This document shows, piece by piece, positions 45,800-57,440 of a stretch of 64,000 nt of DNA; position 1 is the stretch's first letter; each line of letters opens with the position of its first letter. The notes under the pieces are model-generated. The model worked only from the letters and a program-made list of their open reading frames with translations, ran no database searches and was not told where the DNA came from. The DNA is from Thereva unica. Taxonomy: Eukaryota; Arthropoda; Insecta; Diptera; Therevidae. The position numbers and the translations under genes were made by a program. The stretch covers positions 47,034,953 to 47,098,952 of the forward strand of contig OX465283.1 of the NCBI GenBank assembly GCA_949987705.1. Reading direction: 5' to 3'.

Positions 45800-47050
45800 T
45801 ACAACTAGCAGGAACCCGCGTGCGTTGCAGCGCCTTTTAATAAATAAAAATAGGTGTGCATAGTCCGAGATAAAAAAAGTTAGGTGGAAATAGGAAGGAA
45901 ATTTGTAAAACATGTTTGAGGGTACTTACAAAAATTTAGTTACCTTTAACTTTTTTTAAAACCCGAGGTTGAGCATCACCTATCTGGAAAATTTTGTACT
46001 ACGTGCACAACACACACATAGCCAATCATATGTATTACTGCGCATAGATTTTGATGTTCCCAGGGGTAATTGGCACCCTTTGCAGAACTTTCCCATGGCG
46101 ACTTCAAAAAAAAATTTCCCCAAAAATAGTTCTAAGAAAGGTCATCAATTTTGCAAAATTGGTGCCCACGATTGGTGCAGCCCGAAAATTCACAATTTGT
46201 CGCCTCGAAAAAATCGAATAAATACATTTCGGCTTGAAACGAACATTGGCAACATTATAAGACGACACTACTGATTTTATCCTGAAAAGGGCAGTTGCTG
46301 CTTCCCGTTTTCGTGTTTCGTCGTTTCATGTTTTAGCAGCTGGTCATACCGCCCGCTCTGGCAATACAAAAATGTTCATATTATATTAATTCAAGGTTAA
46401 AATTCACTGTAACGCTTCTTTTTAAACGACACTCCATGTTTCACTTGTAAACAACGTTTATAACGTTTGTGGCATTACTAAGTTGAGTTGGTATTTTGTA
46501 ATTCGTCATAAATGTCGCTCATCATAATTTCTGTGTCTGTTACGAACTTTCAAAGAGCAACCAGCAGCTCGATGTCATGATAATCATTAATTTCAGAACA
46601 CTTTCTATATCCCATATTGAGGAGAATAGTACTGGATCCTGAGTTTTCTGATTGTGCTCGCATATTTTGTTTTAAAAGACGTTTTCGTGGGTCGGCGAGC
46701 ACAATTGCGAATTTCGGCGGCCATCTTGGAACCGCCATCTTGATTTATTTACAAAGTGGTCAGATTGCATTGTCACGCGAACTATACATTATGTGCAAAA
46801 TTTCAAGTTGATCTGTTATATGGAAGTGGGTCAAAGTCAAGTTGCAAGATTTGTCTAAATACATACATACATGCATACATCCAGATGAAGCTAATATAAA
46901 GGATATACAAATAGCCTAAAACATTCTCGCAAAAATACTGAATCTTCCAGTGAAAGTCCCATCCCAATCGGATTAGCCGTTTCCAAGATTAGCCCGAGCA
47001 AACAGACAGACAGACATACAGACAGACAAAAATTTGAAAAATTCGTGTTT
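45800..47050. repeat. Probable dispersed-repeat block, unclassified
   Basis: The sequence begins near AGGAACCCGCGTGCGTTGCA and ends with CCCAATCGGATTAGCCGTTT, followed by a CAGACAGACAGACATACAGA tract. Such tails are, to my knowledge, common at the ends of insect dispersed repeats. GGAAGTGGGTCAAA...GAAGCTAATA at 46816-46905 recurs at 9810-9870. An ACATACATACATACATGCAT microsatellite lies at 46860. No coding domain is seen. Confidence 0.45.
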
Positions 47051-47547
47051 TTGTTTTAATATCATGTAAATAACCGTATGAACTTAGAAAAACACAATTA
47101 TTTTGAAATCACAGACAGACACTCCAATTGAATATGCAATTTCGAAAAGGGCACATGTCTGAAGATATAAATTTTTCAGGAAATGAACAAAACTAATTAT
47201 TTTCTAATGAAGTGTAATATTTAGAAAATTAGTTTTTGGGTTACATGACGTCGACAGTCAAACGAATATAAGGTATGCGCCTTTTTCGAACATAATAGGT
47301 ACAGGGAGGCGTTTAGAACACATTGATAGGAAAAAACGTATTTAATAAAATATGCGAGATATGACCTTTTCGATTTTGGGTATTCATATTATATTTACAT
47401 ATAAAGATAAAGGGTTAACTTCGATGATGTATTCGGTCCAAAGAGATGAATGAGCCGCATTATCGAAAGTAGCAATTTAACTTAGAGTATTGCTATCAGC
47501 GAAGCTGTAATTGGATTAGGGAGGATTCTGAAGAATATTTATAACTA

Positions 47548-48660
47548 GTTAGGATGTGGGTTTGATCTCTTCAGTCCACACGATCAACTTTCAAGCATGA
47601 TTAAAGTAGACGAAATAAACTGACTTCTTACAAAATAGTAATACGTTTAGCACTAGTGTGAAATTGACTGAAAATTGAACTGAAAATTGAGAGAAGCTAG
47701 TTCAAATAACTATAATCCACAATATTTTCCTAGAGAATTTGTTTTTCTTGAACCATAGCAAACAAACATTCCCTTTGTACTTCGTTCACTACACTAAAAC
47801 GCGTGTTCGAATTCGTGTTGAGTGGCCGCTGATAAACTAGGTAGCGAATGACTTCATTTGGAAACTCCAAAGGTTTCTGGAGATATTAGCAAAACTAATC
47901 AATGTAAAGTACTTGCCAGACTCGCCCAAAAAGATCAAATTTTTCGGTAACTACTAGATATTCCGTAATAAACCGCAATTTCCTGACACTGTAGAAAACG
48001 TAGAAATTCGTGATGTTTGTAAAGGGAAGAGTAATTTTTGCATGATTTTTAAAGAGTTTCGGATTTTGACAAGTGATGTTTTGTTGGAAAGCTATCGCTG
48101 TTCATAATCCTAAAAAGATCATTTCGTTTAGAAACTCTCATTTCATCGAGTTTATTAGATATTATCATAACTTGTCAATTTAAGGCCTTTCTGACACTTA
48201 GCCGAAGTTTTTCCATTTAAACAAAAAAGACCTGATCGAATGTTATGACTTCTTTTTCAGAGTATTTTTTCGTTAATAGTGATCTTTCGGTACCTGAAAG
48301 AAGTCGATATAGTTTTTGGTTCGCGCGGTATCAGCGGTGCAGGTACAAAAAACATTTATGTCGTTTAAATCAAAAAAACGATTAGACCTAATTTTATGAA
48401 AATCTTTTCAGATCATATTTCCTTTAATACACTTCGAACGACACCTCAACGAAGTCGTTATATTTGTTGATTCGCTCGATATCGTTCAGGAAAAAATGAC
48501 CACATACGTACGCACACCCACATACACAGACATACCTCTTCCCAAATGTTTGCTTAAAATGCTATTGGGACCTTGAAAAATGAAAATAAGTTGAAAATTT
48601 CGATTTCTATTTTCGGACCGATTACAATAACTTTCCTAAAAACTGGGAAGTTAATAAAAC
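47548..48660 (-). repeat. Unclassified dispersed repeat, copy B
   Basis: Inverse of the family at 780-2190. The AACTAGTT end, GTGTGGACTG/GATCAACTT region, TTTGGAAACTCCAAAGG, AAGTGATGTTTTGTTGG, GCCGAAGTTTTTCCATTTAA and AACTTTCCTAAAAACTGGGA blocks occur in the expected reversed order. Only about two of the 145-bp monomers are present, against four in copy A. Divergence is moderate throughout, so the two copies are old relative to the hAT element. Confidence 0.75.
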
Positions 48661-48929
48661 AAAAAGTGAATTTGGTTCAGCCACTGACAGCAAAGTACGG
48701 GATATATAATTTTTTCCCCTTAAATATTAACCTAGGTTGGCGGTAGAGTGGCATTTGCCACTTAAAAATAAAACTTGTCGGAGACTAGTGGCAGTCCACT
48801 TGCAAAACACTTGGTGCTAGTCCACTTACAAAACACTACACCTATCGATGCGCACTGCCTCCCTTGATTCCGTATGATTTAAATATTTCACTTGCCTCTT
48901 AGTGGCCACGCAAATTTCTCACCATCTAA

Positions 48930-49440
48930 ATGCGTATCTTGCCTTAGACAGGAGAACAGGTGGCATACAATGGGGTTTGCTAGACCGCTTTAAGGACTCG
49001 TCTACGCGGATGATATCTGTTTGTTGGCCCACAGACTCCAGGGCCTCGAAAACATGTTAATCAATTTAACAGCAGAAAGTATTTCAGCAGGGTTAACTTT
49101 AACATATAAGTCAACAGACGCCTACGTCGTGTCCTAAAAATCCACTGGCAAGATAGAAGAACTATGGCACTGTGCCGGTCTAGAAAGAATAGACGACCAA
49201 ATCAGGCAAAGGAAATGTAATTGGATTGGCCACACCTTGCGAAACGAAACGAAAATCTAGTCAAATAGGTCCTTGACTGGAACCCGCAAGGAACCCGTCG
49301 AGCTGGAAGACCTAAAACAACGTCGAGGAGAACTCTATTAGCAGAGGCCGCAACAATTGGGAGATCCTGGGCGGAGGTTAGAGCTGTCGCACAAAACAGA
49401 GTCCGCTGAAGTACAACTGTTTCCGCTATATGTCTTAGAA
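48930..49440 (+). pseudogene. RTE-like LINE RT and C-terminus, decayed
   Basis: The plus strand gives GLVYADDICLLAHRLQGLEN (RT motif C and following helix) near 49000-49050, then SAGLTLTYKST. After a gap come QRKCNWIGHTLR (about 49205-49240) and DWNPQGTRRAGRPKTTWRRT (49275-49335), followed by SWAEVRAVAQNRVRW. This motif order (YADD, WIGHxLR, GxRRxGRPKxTWRR, W..A...A.dR..W) is the C-terminal part of RTE-like LINEs. Stops and frame slips are present. The 5' half is missing. Confidence 0.8.
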
Positions 49441-49704
49441 GGGATTAAAGGAGAAAAATTCATGATTCCTTCAATAGCTAGACTTACGACATGGAAGTAA
49501 TATTATTGCTATGGAAACAATAATAAGTAAAACAGTGTAGCAAATAATTACAATAATGCAACAAAAGGGTACCACTAATAATCAAAATAATGTAAAGTGG
49601 TCACCCTAACCCAAAACAATAAGAATGTAATCGTTCAAGTAGGTGGCTGCCGGAAGATAGAAAGAAATTTTACTTCATAAGCACGTAATTTTCTTCTGTT
49701 TTCT

Positions 49705-52398
49705 ATACAGGAGCCCTAATATAAATAATGAAGCCTCCTCCTTAGCATTTGACGCTATCTCTGAACGTATCTCCGAATTCTTATCCTTATACCCGGAGTG
49801 TGAAATCATTGTTGCGGGTGATTTCAACGTTCACAACACAAATTGGCTGAATTATTCAAATGGCACCAGTGTTTCTGGCCGGGATGCAGAGCTCTTTGCA
49901 GAGACTAATAACCTTCACCAATTGGTTAAGTGCCCTACACGAGTTCCTGACGCTGTAGATCAAGGGGCCCATCTCCTTGATATTTTTCTCACCTCCCACC
50001 CTACACGGTACTCCATCGAAGTTCATTCTCCTCTAGGCAGCTCAGACCACTGCCTGGTCAGCGCAAGCTTCCCATACCGATCATCCGTCTCAACCATACC
50101 AGCTCCTAGAAGAACTGTGTGGCACTATGGGAAAGCCAATTGGCTGGGGCTTATTCGCTTCTTCCAAGCCGCTGACTGGGACCTGTGTTTTGAGAATCGC
50201 GATGCCAACTTTTCCGCTCTCTGCATCTCAAAAATCATATTGGCAAGAATGCGTTTATTCATTCCCCATTCTACCAAATCCATTAAGCCAAGGCCGCATG
50301 GATGGTTTAATCAAGAATGTATGAACGCGATTAAAGCCAAAGAAACCGCCTATAGAGAGTTCAGGCATTCCCTGAGCGAATCAACCGACGTGAGTACATC
50401 AGGTTGAGAAATGTCTGCAAAACCACCATCAAGCAAACCAAAGCCTCCTTCGATGACAGGTTAAGAAACAAACTCATTAACACCTCTGCTGGCAGTAAAA
50501 ACTTCTGGTCCTTGGTAACCTCCATCAGGAAAAATTTTAACACATCGTCGTCTCCTCCCTTCATTCACGATGGGAAGGTATTAACAGAAAGCAAATCCAA
50601 GGCTGACTTACTCGCATCTCTGTTTGCCTCCAATTCTTCCTTGCCTGATACTGCCGTGCAACCCCCCATTGTGGAGGGTTCTGCTCACTCAATGGGCAGA
50701 GTTTTCTTCAGAACTCGTGAAGTGTTCAAGTGTCTCAAGGAGCTCGATCCCAATAAATCCACTGGCCCTGATAAAATTCCCCCTATGGTTCTTAAAAAAT
50801 GCGCTTCACCTTTGGCTAAACCTCTGCGCAAACTCTTCGCCCTTTCTTACTTCTCCGGAGTTTTCCCTGACTCCTGGAAACTGGCTCATGTTCAGCCTAT
50901 ACCGAAAAAAGGTGATTCCAGCGACCCCTCTAACTACCGCCCAATAGCAATCACTTCTATCCTCTCCAAAATCATGGAGACATTAATAAACAGAAGGCTT
51001 ATGGAATATCATGAACGCAACCAAATATTGGATGACAAGCAGTACGGCTTTAGATCGAAAAGATCTACTGGCGACCTCCTTGTATGCCTAACTGAACACC
51101 TCTACCAAAACATTCATCGCTTTGGTGAATCCGGCCTGGTAGCTCTCGATATCTCCAAGGCCTTTGATAGAGTATGGTACCCCGCTCTATTGAGTAAACT
51201 CCATGCTATTGGCATCGACTTTCTTCTAAAGAATTGGATTGAGAGTTTCCTTTCCGACCGCTCAATCAAGGTAGTATTGGACGGCGTTGAATCTAATCCC
51301 CACTCCATCTCTGTAGGCGTTCCCCAGGGCTCTATTCTATCACCAGCTCTCTTCCTAGTTTTTATAAATGACCTGCTCTCAATTCCATCCAACTCACTTC
51401 ACAGCTTCGCTGATGACAGTACTTTGCGTTACTCGTATAGGTTTGATAAAGCAAGACAAGCACGGGCCAGACCTTGTCTGCTTGATCGTGAACTTATGTC
51501 CACTTCAATCAACAGGGACATAAAATTGATTCTTGATTGGGGCCTCATGAATCAAGTTGAATTCAACGCACAGAAAACAAAATACTGTCTCTTCTCTATG
51601 AAAACGCGCTCCCCAATTCCTCCCATTAAAGTGGACAGTCTAGAACTGATGGCTGAACCATCCCTCAATATCCTGGGCATAACTTTAACTGAAGATCTGC
51701 GATGGAGTAATCACATATTCCAAATCGCTAAACAAGCATCTCAATGCTTGGGATTCCTTAAAAGATGCAAATTGCTCCTTCCGCCGTCGGCCAGGGCTAT
51801 AATATACAAATCCTACATTCGGCCCCGCCTCGAATTCAACTCATATCTCTGGGCAGGGGCACCGAGTACCACCTTAGCGTGGCTGGACAAGGTGCAGAAC
51901 CGCGCTCTCCAACTCATTGGCGACGACGTCATTTGCTCCAAAATTGATTCACTAAGTCACCGTAGGAATGTAGCAGCTCTGGTAAAATTCTACCGCATCT
52001 ACCATAACGACTGTTCCACCGAAATATATAATCTCCTGCCTTCACGGCGATGTTTTTCCCGCAACACAAGACTTGCCCATTCGGCTCATCCTCACTATCT
52101 ACAGCCCTTATTTTCGCGCACACACCAGTTTAGTAATTCGTTCTTTTCGAGAACAACTCGACTGTGGAACAACCTTCCATAGTCAGTTTTCCCAAACTCA
52201 TATAACACCCAAGAGTTTAAACGCAAGGTTCATCTCCACCTCCTCATGTACCCCCAGACTCCCTTTAATCTATTTTATTCTTTCTCTATCCTTCGAGCTA
52301 AGCTTACTACCAGACACCTGACGTTGACGTGTAAGACATGACGGACTGGTAGTACAAAGGGTGACACCTGAGCTTAGACTTTCACATAAAAAAAAAAG
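49705..52398 (+). mobile_element. CR1-group LINE, 5'-truncated, nearly intact ORF2
   Basis: The plus-strand element starts inside the endonuclease and ends after a short 3' tail with an A-rich run (52387-52420, A run broken by G). A related fragment on the minus strand at 3405-3830 and a 3' piece at 58620-59190 show it is a local family. A target duplication was not resolved because the A-rich tail is followed by low-complexity DNA. Confidence 0.85.
49709..52327 (+). pseudogene. CR1-like LINE ORF2: endonuclease and reverse transcriptase
   Basis: The frame is already open at 49709 (RSPNINNEASS), so the natural start is lost. Endonuclease motifs: IIVAGDFNVHNTNW, LLDIFLTSHP, GSSDHCLV. After a one-base slip near 50380 the RT frame continues. 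It has STGPDKIPPMVL, PIPKKGDSSDPSNYRPIAIT, LVALDISKAFDRVW (motif A), GVPQGSILSPALFLVFINDL (motif B), SFADDSTL (motif C), then NILGITLTEDLRWSNHI and the end RTTRLWNNLP. An in-frame TAG at 52180-52182 follows, yet the frame goes on as SVFPNSYNTQEFKRKVHLHL to a TGA at about 52335. That continuation matches the usual family tail, so the TAG looks secondary. The terminal RTxRLWNxLP block fits CR1/L2/Daphne-type clades. Confidence 0.9.
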
Positions 52399-52599
52399 AA
52401 AAGAAAAAGAGAAAAAGAAGTTAGTTAATCTTGAGCTTTTAGAACGACCGGACGCGAGTAGATAGTAGTCATTGTTTAGTGAACGATAAAATTTGGAATA
52501 ACGTAATAATTTAAACGAGTGTATAGAATGAATCAGTAATATAAGTAATAGCTATAAAATAATTATAATATTTTGTGCAAATCCAGTTGAGTTTCATTT

Positions 52600-52790
52600 T
52601 TTCCTTCATAACGAGCGTCGATCTAGAAAAATCCAACGAGTGTCGGTTTAAAAGAGTGCTAACTGGACCAAATAGCATTTTGACTATAAACATCCAGACA
52701 TTAAGCTTCGCAGATGACATCGTCATAATTGGACGCAAATCGCCAAAGCAAAAGAAAAAAGCGTAAGACTGACTACCAAGAAGCAGCTCG
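52600..52790 (+). pseudogene. Possible LINE RT motif C fragment
   Basis: The plus-strand frame contains INIQTLSFADDIVIIGRKSP, which resembles the YADD motif of RTE-like reverse transcriptases with its beta-hairpin context. It is less than 60 codons, without flanking domains. Confidence 0.5.
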
Positions 52791-52799
52791 AAAATTATA

Positions 52800-54480
52800 T
52801 ACTATGAAAATTATATACTGAAAAAACCAAATGTAGAGACGACTGGAGACTTAAAGAGGCCAGAGACCTGCAAGGACCATTTATAAAGAAAAATGCATTA
52901 AATAAAAAATCCTTCAACAAAACGGAATTTTTAACATAGAACGAATAAATTTTACGTCCCAACTGAAATCGTGACATATCACCATGAAACTCCTTTCATA
53001 ATATAAACCGGTCAATAATAAAGCCTTGTATTCCCACAGTGTAGCATATCTGCGATACGTCTATCAAAAAAGGGACATTCCGAAGCCCTAGAAGACATTC
53101 ATAATTCAAATATTCCAAATGACTTCTTTCCGACATATCAATTCTCAGGCGACAATAAAATATTACAACCACAAGGCTTGATATAAAGAAGTCGTAGCGA
53201 AAAATATATGCAAAGATTTGTCGTCGCCCGTAAAGGAATACACTTTCATTGATTTTCTCCTTCTTAGAGTATATACAATTCAAAGTTGGTTTGTTGTTAT
53301 TAAAGAAGACAGAACTGATGAAGTGTTCTCTACAATGTAAAAATATTTTTAAAAAAATTGATCTTCTCCAATTCGCTCGTGTTACAGTGTTACAATGCGA
53401 CCACATATTTGGATATTCTTCAATACCACCGAGAGAATGTACATTGTATTCATTCAAAATATTATCAAGAAGATTTGCTTAGACGGGGGAAAATTGATAT
53501 AGTTTATGTCCTGATAATTTGAAAAGAGATTCTGGAACTCTGCCCAAGGATTCGTACTTTGGATTGTGTGAAGCCCCTCACAAAGGGATGGAGAGGGATT
53601 TTTGCCGTATGATTACGTCAGCGTTCAGCATTCTGAAGGACATCAAACGCGTCTTATTTCAGCAAGTCCTTTGGGTATCATTCAATACAGAATTTTTTTA
53701 TGTCCTGCAAAAGAATCCATAATGACATGACTAAAAAAATAAAAAGAAGATTAAATTTTGAATTTTTAATGCAATCTCAAGGATTTAATTATTTATTTAT
53801 TTATTTTATTTATTTATAGTATTTATAACAGCTACACAATTAAGTACAGAAACCCATAAGAGGCCCGGGGCGGCAAAGCTGAATGAGGTTCTCAGTCTAA
53901 GAAGTTATAATATAAGTGATTTCGAAATTTAATGAATTTTAAAAGAAAGGTTAAGCGTGGCAACCATCTTTACACAACTAGTTCGTCCTATCTTTCAGGT
54001 CATAAAGAAAACAGTTAAAAGGCACTTGGACCGTGACAATCTAGTGGCACCCTTAATGGGTATTAGTGGTGAAACACGCGTACCCCTGCGATGAAAGTGA
54101 TACTAAATTTGCCGTTGCATCATGAAATAGTGAAGATTACGGCAGCCTCTGGATTTCGGATGGAAAGGAATGCTGTATCGCTTCCGACGAGAGCCCAATA
54201 TAGTCACTTCCTTAGTCAAGATCCGGAATAACGTCAATAGTGATCAGGAAGCACACGATGGTTCTAGAAGTGATTCCGAAAATAAGTATGATTAAGAGTT
54301 ATCATAAAGCCCTTATAGGTAATGGATCTCTCAATCCAATTATTCAGTTAACTTATTCGACGTATAATGTAGGCGAACGAAAGTGAATAATTTGCGCCCC
54401 GCTTCAAAGAAGGGAATTCCCCGAGTGTTGGAAGCGTTCAGCATGAAAGAATATTAGTACCGTGTAAAAAGTCTAGATGG
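52800..54480. other. Intronic stretch, no supported gene
   Basis: No recognised coding sequence. An ATTT/TTTA microsatellite occupies about 53787-53820. The frames at 52996-53457 (minus) and 53249-53482 (plus) have no recognisable motif. Confidence 0.45.
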
Positions 54481-54489
54481 CTGTAAAAC

Positions 54490-54585
54490 GTTGATCTAGA
54501 TGAGAGTAGTCTAGGGGTAAGGTGCCTAACTACCATAACAGGCTTCCGGCGTTCGAATCCCGGCAGCACCACGCTTCTTCGCCTT
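54490..54585 (+). mobile_element. tRNA-like SINE head
   Basis: TAGTCTAGGGG fits the pol III A box consensus and GTTCGAATC (54551-54559) the B box, about 35 bases apart, ending CCCGGCAGCACCA. The anticodon arm cannot be folded well and the T stem is imperfect, so it is not a functional tRNA. A SINE head or tRNA pseudogene is likely; it abuts the RTE-like remnant that starts just downstream. Confidence 0.5.
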
Positions 54586-54599
54586 TCCTATTTTCTTCA

Positions 54600-54952
54600 C
54601 CTGCATAACTTCCCTTCTTTGCACAGCATCCGCACTCTTAATAGCATGTTTTTTTTAGTAGAGTGCCGTTCAAGTTGGTAACGTCTTTCCGGGACGCTTG
54701 TAGAGTTCACGTTATTTTTAAGGGCCCTTCTGCGTCCGAGATCCAGTATTGCTGGTTTCTTTGGACATAACCGATGCTCGTTTCCGCAGCCGTCAATATA
54801 GCGCTCTTCAATATTTGTGTAGTCAGAAAAAATTTGCTGGTTTAATATTTGTCTCGCTTTTTAACGGTCTCCCGCAGTAGGTCTACATTAAGCCGTCTAC
54901 GGTTTCTAGCATCGTATTGAACGTTTCTGATTGCGGCGATTTTAAGGCGAAT
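54600..54952 (-). pseudogene. RTE-like LINE, linker part, separated from its endonuclease by an insertion
   Basis: Minus-strand reading from 54940 gives KIAAIRNVQYDARNRRRLNV then DLLRETVKKRDKY, the linker after the endonuclease of RTE-like LINEs. Further decayed coding follows to about 54610 (SVPERRYQLERHST). The upstream endonuclease lies at 56543-57440 on the same strand. The two parts are interrupted by the plus-strand LINE at 54966-56529, flanked by a 13-bp duplication. Confidence 0.7.
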
Positions 54953-54965
54953 AATTGCTGCAAAT

Positions 54966-56512
54966 TACAAACCTTACACGAACTCATATGCACCATCTGG
55001 GAGGAAGAAGTTATACCAGAGGACTGGAAGAAAGCGATAATATGTCCAATATACAAGAAAGGAGATAAATTAAACTGCAAAAACTACAGAGGCATCTCAC
55101 TCCTCCGCACCAGCTACAAAATCCTCACAATCCTTGTGAAACAAAAACTGGAACCTATAGCGGAAAGCCTTATAGGAGAATATCAAGCTGGTTTTAGGAC
55201 AAACAGGTCAAAATCGGATCAACTGCTGACCTTAAGGCAAATTCTGGAGAAAACCTGGGAAAGGAATGTAGATGTATACCAGATATTTGTCGACTTTCAA
55301 CAGGCATATGACTCAATAAACAGAGAGAGGCTATACGAGATCTTATCGGAAATAGGAGTCCCCTCAAAGCTGGTACAACTAATCAAATGCGCCACAAATA
55401 GCTCACTGGCGAAAGTAAGGATCCAAAATGTTGTAACAGAGGAGTTCGAAGTACGTCAAGGGCTTAGACAAGGAGATGGACTGGCCCCCATGCTTTTCAA
55501 CCTGGCCCTAGAATGGGTAATAAGGAAAACGTCAATCCAGCGAAGTGCATCAATAGCTACCCAGTCGGTACAATTACTTGGATATGCGGATGACGTAAAC
55601 ATCTTGGGAAGGTCCTTTTTGGCAGCAAAAGAAGTCTATGTTGAATTAAAAGAGGCGGCAAAGGATATAGGCCTGAAGATTAACGAAGAAAAAACGAAGG
55701 TGATGCAACAATCCAGAGAAGGACGACTTAGAATGGGAAGAAATATAACCATCGACGAACATAACCTAGAAGTAGTCGATAAAACAGTTTACCTTGGGTC
55801 TACTATCACAAAAAGAAACGAAGAAAAAGAAGAAATAACCAGACGAATACTACTGGCTAATACCGGAGACACATTAGCACTCTTAATCTGGATTATGACG
55901 TCAAAATGTCGTAAACCGATATAAAAGATATGGAAATAAAACGTGGTCTACGTCATTCTGACGTCATAATCTAGATTAAGAGTGCTAGTGTGTCGAGGGT
56001 ATAATAGAGCCTTTTATGCCCAAAAACAAATCCTGCACTCAAGATTTGTGCACAGGAAAACGAAACTCTCACTCAACAAAACAGTAATACGACCAGTACT
56101 GTGTTATGGTAGCGAGACTTGGACTATGACCCAGGACATAGAGGAACGAGTCAACAGGTTCGAGAGGAAAATTCTCAGATGCATAATAGGCCCAATCAGA
56201 GAGGATGGAATATGGCGAAGAAGATACAACAACGAGTTGTATGAAATTTTTGACGACCCACAACTCTCAACTTTAATAAAAATCAACAGACTGAGACTAG
56301 CCGGCCACGTGATCAGGATGGAGGACAATCGCATCCCAAAACGGCTTATGGCATCAGAAATTTCGGGAAGTAGGCCAGTAGGTAGATCCAGGAGGAGATG
56401 GATAGACTCTGTGACGGCTGACGCAGAGTCAATGCTCAACATCCGGAACTGGAGACATGCTGCAAGGGACCGTCAAGCTTGGAGAAATGCCAAGGCTCGA
56501 TTTGGGCTGTAG
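54966..56512 (+). pseudogene. RTE-like reverse transcriptase, 5'-truncated, split by MITE
   Basis: RT motifs in order: PIYKKGDKLNCKNYRGISLL, YQAGFRTNRSKSDQL, QIFVDFQQAYDSINRERLYE (motif A), RQGLRQGDGLAPMLFNLALE (motif B), LLGYADDVNILGRS (motif C), KINEEKTKVM and VYLGSTITKRNEEKEEITRR. The frame then enters the MITE and stops at 55922. Beyond the MITE the same frame resumes with NRAFYAQKQILHSRF, CYGSETWTMT, RLAGHVIRMEDNRIPKRLM and RPVGRSRRRWIDSVTADAES, ending at a TAG at 56510-56512. The insert plus its 3-bp duplication is 144 bases, so apart from that insert the coding part is continuous. The endonuclease half was never inserted. Confidence 0.92.
55861..56001. mobile_element. 141-bp palindromic MITE with TAA duplication
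   Basis: The ends TACC..GAGACACATTAGCACTC and, inverted, TACC..CGACACACTAGCACTC extend to CTTAATCT(G/A)GATTATGACG. TAA flanks both sides (55858-55860, 56002-56004). The duplication is fixed by the host frame: removing 141+3 bases rejoins LAN-RAF in the RT exactly. A TAA target with short palindromic body fits PIF/Harbinger-type or Tc1/mariner-related MITEs. Confidence 0.88.
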
Positions 56513-56542
56513 CGCCATTGGATGGATGGAATTGCTGCAAAT

Positions 56543-57440
56543 GGTGGTCACTTCCAGTGTCTGCTCCCCTGAAACTCCTGACATCCTCCGGAATAGTTCT
56601 CCATCTGCGGCTGACGGCCACCGATTTATCTGATTTGTCGTTCCACCTTCGGGCTATACCCAGGTCTTTTGGTGTATCTTCTTGTAACTAAAGTAAGTTC
56701 CACCATGAGTTGGTGGGAACTACAAAAGTCAACAAAAAGCTCACCATTGTTATTGGTAACTTGGCTTAGGCCTTGGTTTCCAATTGTATGTTCAAGGCCG
56801 GTGTTGTCACGGCCGATCTGTGCGTTTAAGTCACCCATTAAAACAATGATGTCTCCCCTTGGAATAGAGCGAAAAACCTCATTCAGTCGCATATAGAACT
56901 CGTCCTTGATGTCATCTTCTGCGTCTTCAGTTGGAGCATAGCATTGGACTACCGTAGTACTTCTTAGTCTGGTACGCAGGCGCACGGTAATAATCCTCTC
57001 AGAAACTGGTGACCAGCTAATGAGGCTGGACCTGGCTTCTTTGGCGATTATCACGCCAATGCCACTCCTATGGCTTTCAGTTTCGTTTCTCCCAGAATAT
57101 AAGAAAGACTCACCGTTTGGGCAGATATGTTCCCCCGCATCGGGCCATCTGGTCTCGCTAAGTCCCATGATCTTGATTTTATATCGATTCATCTCGTTGA
57201 GGACTTCATCCAGCCGTCCCTCCCCCTTGTTTGCCGATTCATAGCAATGGTATTTTTTATGGGAGCGGGCTGCTAACCCTCAGCCTAACCGGCTTAAAAC
57301 TCTGTTTTGTGGCGCAGAGAGCTCGCCATTCGTCTGTCTCCCGTTAGCTCTTTCCGAAGAAGTACTCCAGGGGACACCACGAGAAGGTGGGATTAGGACT
57401 TGCTAACAGGTCTGCTAGGTACTCGTCTGCAGTAAATTTT
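56543..57440 (-). pseudogene. RTE-like LINE endonuclease, minus strand
   Basis: The minus-strand frame from 57240 reads GRLDEVLNEMNRYKIKIMGL then SETRWPD (catalytic Glu motif). It continues with SGIGVIIAKEARSSL, VQCYAPTEDAEDDIKDEFY, IIVLMGDLNAQIGRDNTGLE (Asp/Asn motif) and NGELFVDFCSSHQLMV. A frame slip near 56625 precedes SRRWRTIPEDVRSFRGADTG and SDHHL, the terminal catalytic SDH. The protein nicks target DNA for priming. Its RT is missing: after SDHHL lies the duplication and the opposite-strand LINE, and the linker resumes at 54952. 57241-57440 is probably 5' leader, without clear coding. Confidence 0.87.

Larger units (their letters stand above)
54966..56529 (+). mobile_element. RTE-like LINE RT half, inserted in another LINE, 13-bp duplication
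   Basis: AATTGCTGCAAAT occurs at 54953-54965 and 56530-56542, exactly flanking a plus-strand LINE. That LINE begins mid-ORF (TLHELICTIWEEEVIPEDW) and ends shortly after its stop with TGTAGCGCCATTGGATGGATG. This is a 5'-truncated target-primed insertion into an older LINE of opposite orientation. It was later hit by the MITE at 55861-56001. Confidence 0.93.

Noticed and set aside
54490..54585. Functional tRNA gene
   Set aside because: A and B boxes are good but the anticodon and T stems do not pair properly; called SINE-like instead.
54917..57240. Single LINE with twin-priming 5' inversion
   Set aside because: The inverted endonuclease lies on the wrong side of the RT for twin priming, and a 13-bp duplication brackets the RT half exactly, which shows a separate insertion.
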